Shown here: positions 55,610 through 64,000 of the stretch, in pieces
Numbering within the stretch: position 1 is the first letter of the stretch
How the letters are laid out: the number at the start of each line of letters is the position of its first letter
NCBI GenBank assembly: GCA_948567375.1
Contig: OX419760.1
Location: 57,102,001 to 57,166,000 of the forward strand
From: Lunularia cruciata
Taxonomy: Eukaryota; Streptophyta; Marchantiopsida; Lunulariales; Lunulariaceae
Length of the DNA: 64,000 nucleotides
Direction of reading: 5' to 3'
Position numbers and translations under genes: made by a program
The notes under the pieces: model-generated
Seen by the model: only the letters and a program-made list of their open reading frames with translations
What the model was told of the DNA's origin: nothing
Databases searched by the model: none

Positions 55610-56345
55610 AATCCACCATGGATGGAGAAATCTATTGCAGCTGCAAGGGTCATATTCCATAAACGGCCAAGTGATTTGTGATGATAAAAGGTGAATTATA
55701 CATTTTATTGAAGGTCATTCCATGTAGGATTTTGTTTTGTTCTTTTGTTCAATGCATTGGCACTCCTCTTTGTAATGTTGCTCCTCTTTGTACTATTTAG
55801 TAAAACTATGATTTGATTTGTTTATTTTCAAGAGTGCTAGGGTCATATCACAACATGACGTGTTTGAAAAAATCATCATTGTGGAATGATTTGAACTAGA
55901 GAGTGTGTTATCACACTTTTGAGGCAAAGGAGTAACTTTTAGGTGATTTACGTTATGTACCTATGCATCATCTAGTCCCCACTTTCAAGCAGACCCGATC
56001 ATAGGACAAGCAAGAGTTCAACAAATATTTGGTGAAAGCAAGAGTGATAAATGAGCATTGTATAAGAGTATTGAAAGCTAGATGGCATTCTCTTCATGAG
56101 CTAAGAGTGCAACTCAAATAGTAGAAATGCATATTTTTTTAAGTGGGTATAAGTATCTATTATTTTACATAATTTTTTAATCAATAAGTTAGACATTTGG
56201 TTAGAAGACGATGGCAAATTTACCGAGGAAGCTCAAATAAATTCAAAAATGTCTTTTCATGGTGTAGAACTTGGTAGAGAAGAAATTAGATGAAGGGTGA
56301 TACAACACTACCTTGATTATCACCTTGATGATATACTCAAATGAG
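55610..56345 (+). pseudogene. PIF/Harbinger-type transposase, nuclease part
   Basis: Frames give MDGEIYCSCKGH, INGQVICDDK (strand after the first Asp) and HFIEGHS. A likely ~100 bp intron ending TTTTCAAG near 55833 follows. Then GSYHNMTCLKKSSLW is read, where the second catalytic Asp (HDM) has become Asn. LLGDLRYVPMHHLVPTFKQT and EFNKYLVKARVINEHCIRVLKARW hold the final Glu. After a second intron-like gap, a tail reads TEEAQINSKMSFHGVELGREE. Stops occur at several places. It probably once cut and pasted an element with 3-bp duplications. Confidence 0.8.
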
Positions 56346-58200
56346 TTTCTCTATAATAAATATTTATTCTTCAATTCTTCATATCTAGTAATGTTTCTTG
56401 TTTTTTTACACCAATACCAAGTTTACAAAAATATTTGCTCCCTTGAACATGAGGGGATCCTTATGTAAAATTGAAAAAAGAACTCCCGAGACACCTTGTT
56501 TACATTTGTAGGGGCCTAGTTTACACTCAAAAGGAAACCAAGTTTACACTCCAAAATTAATAGATGTTGTTGGGAGTGCCAACTTTGAAGATGTTGCTGG
56601 ATGGCACTGGTTGATGTGCATGGATGGTGGCACCGGCTGATGCTTGCCTGTTGGCACTGGTAGGTGCTTGAAGCCACTCTCAAGCTTGGTAAAATTTGGC
56701 ACTTGGTGGCGCTTGTAAGTGCCGTGTGATGGCCGTTGAAGGCTCTACACGGTGGTGCTCAATGGCTCCACGTGATTGCAGTTGATTGCACCATGCATAT
56801 AGTGCTCACTGGTGCCATTGGATGGTGCCCATAGGCACTTAGGCTAAAAGTAATGCTTGGATGCACAGGTTGGCAACATAGCATGCCGCATGTTATTATT
56901 GGTTTCCACTCAAGATTTGAGTTCTTTCTTGCCAAATTTACATTTTTTTCCTCAAATACACATTAGTTAGTAAGGGATATACACATTTTTTTTGGTGTGG
57001 AGCTACATAACCCTCTTCTTGCACATATCTTTCCCATTTTCTAGAATTGAACCATTTTGGGAAGTCATTTGTGCAAGAACTTGTTGTATGGGGATGTTCA
57101 AAGGAGGAGAATTGAGTTTCAAAGGTGTTTTGATTGAGTTGATGTGCTTCAATTTAGTTGTGGGGTTTGAAAGATTTTCATTTGATCAAGAGAAAAGGAC
57201 CATAGGAGAGGAGGATTCAAAAATAGAATTGACTAGGGAAGATTTTACATTTAGAAGGAGAGGAGAGAGGATTCAAGATTGGGATGGAGAGGAGAGAGTT
57301 TGTGAGTAGTTTTTCAAAACAAGTGAGAAGGGAGAGGAGAGCTTGGAACTAAATTTCCTCACAATTATACATTTTATCCATGGCAGAAATCTAGGAATAT
57401 GAGAACATTGTTGATTGTCTTGACATGAGAAATACTCAAGAAGGAGATTGGCTCATTGCTTTTCATACAATTCAATACCTAATGAACTTTATCAAATGGT
57501 GCTTGCTTGACAAACATCAGATTTGAATTGCTGTAGTTGGAATTTAGGAGGTCGATCTTGATGTAATTGGCCTCAAAATTACTTTTGGCCTTTAGTACCC
57601 ATGTTTGGAGGTATTATTCTGGCCTTCTTAAGTGTTTTTTCTTCATTTCACTCTAGTTGTAAAAAGTTCAGCACTATAATTTGTAGTTTCTCCTCCTTAG
57701 GCCTTGCGATTCTTAGTGCCTACGAGTGTCACCCGGCACCAATTGCATCTGTCTTGTAGCGCCTTCTAGTGCCACTCCGCATCAATGAGTGTCACATGTC
57801 CTTCCCATGCCTTCCTTCCCTTGTCCCGAGTGCCTCCCAGCATCATCCAATGTCATCCACAATAGAACCCTAAACCTTCTCGCAGCGTCACCATGCCATG
57901 CGCACACAAGAGACTGTCCGCTTGCACCATCAGGTGGCACCCAGTGGCGGCAGAAAATGGCAGCCAGTGGTGCCGCTTCCTTGTTCCTGTTTGGGAGCAG
58001 CTCCAAGTGGCACGCAACCTCTTTGGGTGTAAAGATTGAGGTTTAAGGTTTTTTTCTTGGTGGTTTTTGCAAGTTCTTCCATACGGAGTTGATGATTTTG
58101 TGGGACAAGAATTCTTGCATAGGTTTGGTAAGAGGGAGGCAATTTCAATTGACAGGGGATTTAGTTAGCGATGCACTTGCCATGCCAAGGGTGAGAACAC
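56346..58200. other. Unassigned stretch with GTGCC/GGCAC-rich tracts
   Basis: 56540-56870 and 57690-58020 are dense in GGCAC, GGTGC and GTGCC words without a fixed period. Similar sequence returns at 60660-60930. A plus ORF at 56992-57309 (105 codons, charged C-terminal half) has no motif I can name. The tracts bracket the gene-like area at 58.2-60.6 kb and could be ends of one large unrecognised element. Confidence 0.35.
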
Positions 58201-58256
58201 CAAGATAAAGGATAGTTCCTTACACAACTGTTTCTGATTGGTTTCCACAAAGAGAC

Positions 58257-58721
58257 ATGGTTGCAAAAAGGTATCTTGCAAGACAATGTGTGTATCTTGC
58301 ATTTAGGGCTTTCTTCCAACTGATGGATGCACTTGTTGTACCAACTATTAGGCCCAAGATTGTACATGGGCATTTGGTACTCAACACCAAGACAAAGTTG
58401 AGGAGATTTGGTATGGAGGATTATGATTGGGGAGAGTTAGTATTTAGAGCTATCATTGCAAAGGTGGGGAGTTTGCAAAGCCAATTGAGGAGTCTTAAGG
58501 GGCATAGGTTCAGAGTCACCTTTTTTAGGTAGATACTCAATCATCTCTTTGTGGAGAGGATTCATTCAAGAGGAGGACGTGATGTACTTGAGTGATGGAG
58601 AGGAGGATATTATACACAAGAGAGAGCATGATGATGATCATGAGGATGCATATAGCTCAAATGAGGATGAGACTACTGATGATGGGGAGGATGAGGGAGA
58701 GGATAAGGATGGTGAGTGATT
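58257..58721 (+). pseudogene. Unidentified ORF with an acidic tail
   Basis: The open frame at 58257-58532 reads VAKRYLARQCVYLAFRAFFQ, RPKIVHGHLVLNTKTKLRRFGMEDYDWG and LQSQLRSLKGHR. After a frame shift near 58540 an acidic tail follows (YLSDGEEDIIHKREHDD, DETTDDGEDEGEDKDGE) and stops at about 58721. I do not recognise the family. Sequence style resembles mobile-element-encoded proteins, but no neighbour confirms it. Confidence 0.4.
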
Positions 58722-58899
58722 GATTAGATTTGAGTTTTGGCATATATATTTGTATATATTTGTATGTTTGAAAACACACAAAGTTCTATTGTATATATCA
58801 TTATCAGATTTAATAAATGACTTAATTTAATAGGCCTTGATTACTGAACTTGTGAACTTGTGTATTTTCAAGATTCAAAAATGAGTTTTTACTTGATGG

Positions 58900-59757
58900 A
58901 TGACTAAATGTACTACTTGTGAACAGGTGTTCAATAGATATGTTGAGACACCTCCCTTATCCCTTGTTGAGATAGCTCCTTCTCCCTCTTCTTCCCCTTC
59001 TCCCCTTTCTCTATCTATAGAAAAGCACCTAACCCTATGCATTTTAGAGTACTTTCACCTTCATCCATGCATTTCAGAGTACCTTCACCTTTTTCTTATT
59101 TTGTTGACATCATGTGTGTTTTAGATGATTGTATTTGAGTAGCTGAGGAGGGAGAGAGAGATATATCTCCTTAGCGAGAAGGTGATTGGAGAGTGTAGAG
59201 GAGCGAGTGAGATTAATGCTTGAGCACAAGAGTGGATTGGAGAGTGTAGAGGAGCAAGAGAGATTAGTGCTTGAGCACAAGAGTAGATTGGACAGTGTAG
59301 AGGACCAAGAGAGATTAGTACTTGAGTGCAAGAGTAGATTGGAGAGCTTTGAGGAGCATGGTAGATTGACCTTAGAGAGAGAAAGAGACTCCTTTGTCAA
59401 CAAGAGGATACTCTTGTTGCAAAGGAGGAGAGGCATTTGACCTTGATTACTTTTGAGATGGAGAGAGAGCAAAGATTAGCTGACATAGACTTGGACATCC
59501 TAGGTGCCACTACCATGGCAGAGGGTTATAGGATCCAGTTAGAGAATCATGCACAAGCATTAACATTTGCTATGGGGAGGTGCAAGAATGCACATCTTCA
59601 GGTAGAGGAGAGTGAGAGTAGTCTAGCTTAGATGAAAGCTCATGTGGCTTATCTTGGACCTAGACTACGTACTATTGCTCGCCAAACCCATACTCATCAT
59701 GAGATGCAGACCCAAACCAATGCCACCCATGTGTTACCTCATAGTGTGGAGACTTAA
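58900..59757 (+). pseudogene. Unidentified ORFs with coiled-coil repeats
   Basis: 58900-59124 begins MTKCTTCEQVFNRYVETPP and then a Ser/Pro-rich run. 59186-59440 is four copies of a 17-residue helical unit (LESVEEQERLVLEHKSR). 59437-59631 continues MEREQRLADIDLDILGATTMAEGY and NAHLQVEESESSLA. With frame repair these could be one coiled-coil protein together with 58257-58721 and 60148-60558. Function unknown. Confidence 0.4.
59183..59386 (+). repeat. 51-bp tandem repeat, four units
   Basis: Units start at 59183, 59234, 59285 and 59336; each encodes 17 residues of a charged helix. The fourth is the most diverged. Confidence 0.85.
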
Positions 59758-60147
59758 GGCACTTAGATTAAGTTTAGAGAGAGACTTCATCTATTAAGAG
59801 AGTATATTCCATGTATCTTCTTCCATGGCTTCTTGTGAAAGGAGATTATTGTTGTGGATGTTACTTGTTTGGCATCATTATGGCTTTGTAGTGCTACCGG
59901 TTTTCATGCCTAGGAGAGTTAGATGACTAGGTATGGTTGGTGCTCTCACACACAATCTGGCCTATAGGATGGGTAGCACGTCATGGTGTTAGCCATTTCA
60001 TCCAATTCTATTTGCTACACTTTGAGATTATCTTGTGGATAGATCTTCTTTCGTTGGATATCTATCCAACAAAATTTTGAGTTTAGAGTACTTTGAGTTA
60101 GATCATATGAGCATCTCTCTTCATTAGGTTTACCTCTTTGTGATATT

Positions 60148-60558
60148 TTGATCCTAGATAGTTATGCACTCTCTTATTATAGGAACCATCTACATAGTGC
60201 TATTGACCTTACCCACTGTCCTTATAGGGTAGAGAAAGCATCATACACTTGGTCATTTGACCCTTTGATGAGTGCTTTGGACAGACTTGTCCATGATGAT
60301 AGGCCTATTGTTAGTTGGGCAGAAGAGGAGTGGACATATGGTAGACTTAGTTCTTCTAGTAGTGACTGATATTCTTTGCTTGCTAGCAGTATTAGGCACA
60401 AAAACTTGGATGAGAGTGAGTGGTCCCTATGGTGGTCATTGAGTCCATTTAAGATTCAACATCATGTATACTATTGTCAACTTGAGGATGCAATAGCAGC
60501 ACTTAGACACCATCTTGCATCTCCTTTCTCTTCTTCACATCTTTCTCCTCTACCATAG
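60148..60558 (+). pseudogene. Unidentified ORF pair
   Basis: Two open pieces in different frames: 60148-60369 (YRNHLHSAIDLTHCPYRVEK, WSFDPLMSALDRLVHDDRP, EEEWTYGR) and 60376-60558 (DESEWSLWWSLSPFKIQHHV, LEDAIAALRHHLASP). No known domain is recognised. They lie downstream of the coiled-coil repeats and may belong to the same broken gene. Confidence 0.35.
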
Positions 60559-60937
60559 TGACAGGTTTTATTAGCTCCACATTTATATACATTTTATGTT
60601 CATTTATACTTATTTATACATTTATCATTTATTTGGTCAAACTCTCATGACTTCATGTGTTTTGTACCACTTGTGCCTTGTGCATCAAACTGGGCATCAC
60701 TTAGCGACTATGCGTGCCACCCACATCACGAGTCACCCTTAACCAAACTTGGTGGACCCTAGCGGCTCAGGGCATCTCTTAGTGATACTCAATGCCTACA
60801 TGCACCGTCAAGTGGCGCCCAAACCCAATCAGCATAAAATTGACAAAGGGCAAGATTGAGCACTATTGCAATGAAGGTGATGGGTGGCACTGAGAGGTGA
60901 CAAATGGTAGCTAGTGGCAGTGCAAAAAACTCAATGG

Positions 60938-61547
60938 ATAGCACTAAGTGCTGATTTTAGTGATTGTCGCTTGAGCTTGATTTTGAGTATCAACATTGTG
61001 ACTATGTTTGTGAGTGGAGAATTTTGAAGTGCAAGTTAGTGAGTTTTTTGGATGTTGGATTCCATAGCCTTGATCTTCATTTTGTGTGTTTGATCCTAAG
61101 TGAAGTGCAATCGGAGCAATGCCTTAACAAATTTTAAGAGGAATTGTAGTGTTGGTAGTATTTTTCATTTGTGAGTGCAGCACAAAGTTGATGTGAAGCA
61201 ATTTTGATCAAGGAAATTGTGCCTTCAGTGGAGGGGTGGAACACAATTCTAAGGTGAAGTCATTTTGCATTGAAGTGTCATTTTTAGGAGAATCTAAATC
61301 ATCACAATCAAGATTGTTTGGAAAGATTTGATGAAGTTGTGATTAAGTGTGACAAATTGTTGTGATTAGATTGCGAGTCAATGCTTGTTACTCTCTTTTG
61401 GGTGTGGTTTCTACCTTAGAGATTAAACCAAGAAGAACTACTTGTTATTATTTGACTTTATATTTGACCAATTTTGACTAGTATCTCTACGGGAATGAAC
61501 TTTACTTACTTGATTACCGCAAAAGTGATATTTGCCAGGTTGTCATA
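60938..61547 (+). mobile_element. Family-A 3'-end fragment (A5)
   Basis: It matches the last ~600 bp of A0 (530-1127) and A1. It ends GCAAAAGTGATATTTGCCAGGTTGTCATA at 61547. The sequence after it is the RNase H of a C element. The gene and 5' part are missing: the left edge joins the GTGCC-rich tract. Confidence 0.82.
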
Positions 61548-63095
61548 CAAATCAAGAGGCTTTGAATTACATCTTCAACAAGCCTAATGTGGAAGGAGAA
61601 TAGCAAGATGGATGATACTCTTGTCTGAGTATGACTACACCATTGAGAATGGGCCAAGGAAGAAACATGCAAATGCAAATTTGTTATCTAAAGCCTATGA
61701 TCATGATGGAGATGAGCCAGTGGATGATTCTTTCCATGAAGAGCTCATGGAAATCTAAATCACTCAAAAGGTTCCAATAGGGTACAAGGAGATTGTGGAT
61801 TTTGTGATAAGAGGTAATTATCCAAAAAAGATGCATGCTAAGGAGAGGAAGGCCCTTGCAACAAGATGTAAACCTTACACAATGGTGGAGGATATTCTCT
61901 TTCATCAAGGAGCAGATGGTCTACTTCAAAGAGGAATGGGTAAGGAAGAGTCTATCCTACTCATAAAGGAATTTCATAAAGGTTTATTATGTGGATGATA
62001 CTTTGCTATAAAGGTGATTGCTTTCAAGATTCTAGATGCAGGTTACCATTGGAGAGGGATTTTTAAGGATTGTCTTGATTATTGCAAAACTTGTCATTTT
62101 TATCAAGCTTTTGCAAGAAGTCTATGTCCACTCCACCACTTAGATAAATCCCATTGCTATGACCTTTTAAGAAGTGGGGAATTGATTTTGTAGATCCTCT
62201 CAATAGAACCCCAAGGAATAATTGGTATATTATAGTAGTCACTAATTACCTTACCAAGTGGGTTGAGGCTAGACCATTGAGTGACAAGAATGAAGATGAA
62301 ATGGGTAGTTTTCTTTATGAACACATTATCACTAGGTTTGGATACCCTTTGGGGTTAGTTTTTGATAGAGGAGGAAAGTTTACATGAAGCATCACTACAA
62401 CCATGCTACGACATTTCTCTATCACACATAGAGTAACTACATCCTATAAGCCAAATTCTAATGGCTGAGTAGAGAGAACCAATCAGACCTTTTGCATGAT
62501 GTTGGCCAAAGATGCAAAAATAAAGAGAGCTAAACATCATTGGGACAAGAGGATTCATGTAGTTTTGTGTGAGTATAGGACAACCAAGAAGACTTCCACC
62601 AGATATTCTCTATTTCAATTGGTATATGGTATTGAGTCTACCTTACCTATTCACTTTGATCTTCCTACCTTCCAAAGCATTCATAGGAGATTGAAGCAAG
62701 CACAAGGAGGTGATGCAGAGAAGTCAAGGAAGGATCAACTCATGGAGTTGGAAGAGGCAAGAGCAGCTGCTATGGCTTGAGTGAAGCAAGCTCAAACGAA
62801 ACAAAAAGAGAGCTATGACAAGAGGCAAGGCAAGAGGAAGGTGGAGCCTTTCAAAGAAGGTGATTGGGTAATTTTTTTTTATTCCATTCAATTCAAGAGA
62901 GTACAAAAGAATTTTTTGCCTAAGTACTTTGGACCTTTCATAGTGGAGAAGGTGTGAGGCAATTACACCTATGATCTCAAGGAGTTGGGAGGAAGACTCT
63001 TTGATAGGATTAACCATGATAAGTTGAAGATGTATCATAGAAGGTAGAGAGACCTTCACTTTGAGGACAAAGTGAAAACTTAGTCCGAGGGTAAA
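61548..63095 (+). pseudogene. RNase H end and integrase of element C2
   Basis: This is a second copy of the C1 region at 8330-9885. It starts with QEALNYIFNKPNV-like sequence, then YDYTIENGPRKKHANANLLS, the zinc half-domain near 62090 (YCKTCHF, second Cys pair lost), the DDE core (TNYLTKWVEARPL, with the first Asp changed to Asn), and YSLFQLVYGIESTLPIHFDLP. The end reads RINHDKLKMYHRR. Stops at 61757, 61998 and 62190 and missing upstream parts show it is dead. Confidence 0.84.
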
Positions 63096-63787
63096 TGTAA
63101 CACCCATTTGTGCATGTGTGTGGTATTGTGATATTTAGCTTGGTACTACAAATACTTGAGAGATATTATTTATATAGAGATCAAGGATGGTTCTACATTA
63201 GTCATGATTAGCTAAAGTTAGTCATAGCTAAGATAATGGAAACCTTACTTTAGAGGAAGTGGAAAAGATGAGCACCACTATTTTGGATTCTAGTGTATTG
63301 ACTTGATATTATTCCTAGATGTTTGGCTTTGAGGAAAGAGTTGAGAACTCTTGGGCCAGCAAGCCTTTTTGTTTTGAATTATTCTATAATCCAAGGATAG
63401 CACATGTGAAGGAATCCTTGACTTAGTGATTGGGTCAAGATGAGATCATACGCTTAGTAGAATATACCCTTGTGGATAGATATTCCTTTATATTTTTTGA
63501 CTTTACTTGACTTTTAGCCTAGTAACTTGAGTTATTATAGTAAATAGTGACTTTAGTACATAATTATTTCACAAATATATAAACAAGGGGTGAGGAGGTA
63601 CTCATCATCCTTTCATTTGAAACTCTCTCTCTCTCATTGAGTTCTCTAGTGAGCAATGTCTTGAGTCTTGGAGTGTTAACCTCGGAGGAGTATGATGAAG
63701 TTGGAGTTTCTTGCCTTCTTAGTCTATGGTGTGCTACCATAATAGCCATCAAAGGTTCATCCTGAGTGAGAGATAGACCGGCTCATA
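63096..63787 (+). repeat. 3' LTR of element C2
   Basis: It starts TGTAACACCC directly after the integrase end and finishes ACCGGCTCATA (terminal CA mutated). Length 692 bp. Family-F sequence follows immediately. Confidence 0.9.
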
Positions 63788-64000
63788 GATTGGAGGGAGT
63801 TTTCACACTAAGGTTGGGACCTCTAATGGTTGGGAGCATGACACTACTGCTTGCAAGGGTCTAATGTAGTAGCCATTCAATATGTCTTCCACTCTTATGA
63901 TAGTTACAAAGGATACTTGGGAGCCAGATCTTGGACCCAAGCTTACAGGAGAGGAAAGATGGAGAGTTTGGAAGTTCTTGAGGAGCTACACAAGTTGTTT
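63788..64000 (+). pseudogene. Family F fragment (F3), runs off the window
   Basis: The sequence matches F1 at about 37,826-38,035, including MIVYKGYLGARSWTQAYRR-like and the ...VLEEL region just before RT. C2 with its LTR appears to have landed in it. The RT would follow beyond 64000. Confidence 0.75.

Noticed and set aside
54928-55614. Clean target duplication for the C LTR in the Harbinger gene
   Set aside because: CAACC and AATCC match at only three of five positions; recorded as weak rather than claimed.
57782-58046. Possible host exon in the GC-richer patch
   Set aside because: Both strands are open by base composition only; no splice signals or known domain support a gene.
59110-59472. 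Minus-strand ORF with Leu/Ser tandem repeats
   Set aside because: It is the antisense of the 51-bp repeat coding the charged helix on the plus strand; the plus-strand reading is the more protein-like.
63620-63640. CT-rich microsatellite
   Set aside because: A short TCTCTCTCTC run that occurs in several C LTR copies; it is ordinary LTR sequence.
1-64000. CRISPR arrays, rRNA or tRNA genes, bacterial operons
   Set aside because: No spaced identical repeats, no cloverleaf or rRNA core sequence was seen; the TGGTATCAGAGC sites are primer sites, not tRNA genes.

Overview
This window looks like intergenic heterochromatin from a land plant with a large, repeat-filled genome. The Ty3 pol lineages, initiator-Met tRNA primer sites, chromodomain integrases and deep nesting of elements all point that way. 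A gymnosperm is my best guess, but that is inference: no host gene is intact enough to prove it. I found no rRNA or tRNA gene, no CRISPR array and no convincing single-copy host gene. Almost every reading frame is a broken transposon gene.

I sorted the repeats into families. Family A (subfamilies A and B) is a ~3.8 kb element. It begins TGTGGTRCCCACA and ends GTTGTCACA, makes 5-bp target duplications, has no internal LTR pair, and carries one gene for a long acidic/coiled-coil protein. Family C is a Ty3 element whose ~690 bp LTRs begin TGTAAC[GA]CCC. Family D is a chromodomain Ty3 element with ~737 bp LTRs. Family E is a chromodomain Ty3 element with ~400 bp LTRs packed with heat-shock-type motifs. 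Family F is a Ty3 element seen only as gag, protease, RT and RNase H. A PIF/Harbinger transposase relic lies at 54.4-56.3 kb, and an unassigned gene-like stretch at 58.2-60.6 kb.

Layout. 1-1127 is the 3' part of a family-A element (A0) sitting in a C element (C1, 1128-10570). C1 is also split by a complete D element (1556-8031, target duplication AGGAG), and D holds a solo C LTR (4907-5598). 10571-17099 is a patchwork: A fragment, E1 gag plus LTR, an unassigned stretch, a solo C LTR, deleted A copies A3 and A4, and a reverse integrase relic. F1 (17100-39410) is split by B1 (20934-37505, duplication CTATT). B1 is split by E2 (22271-27443) and by A1 (28042-35635, duplication CCTTC). A1 is split by A2 (31811-35591, duplication ACTTA). 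39411-40734 holds a relic ORF. 40735-52335 is a reverse F2 fragment joined to B2, and B2 is split by E3 (45471-51064, duplication ATCCA), the youngest and best-preserved retrotransposon here. 52336-54360 is non-coding. The Harbinger relic is split by a solo C LTR. 60938-63787 is an A 3' fragment joined to C2 and its LTR. The window ends in another F fragment.

The most novel points are these: (1) family A itself, with three complete copies of about the same size proved by exact target duplications, whose ends look integrase-made although no LTR pair or polymerase is present; (2) heat-shock-element arrays reiterated in the E LTRs; (3) a gag-pol junction in E with pol in the -1 frame and an in-phase GGGAAAC heptamer; (4) a short ORF before gag shared by the D and E lineages and by a relic at 39.7 kb.
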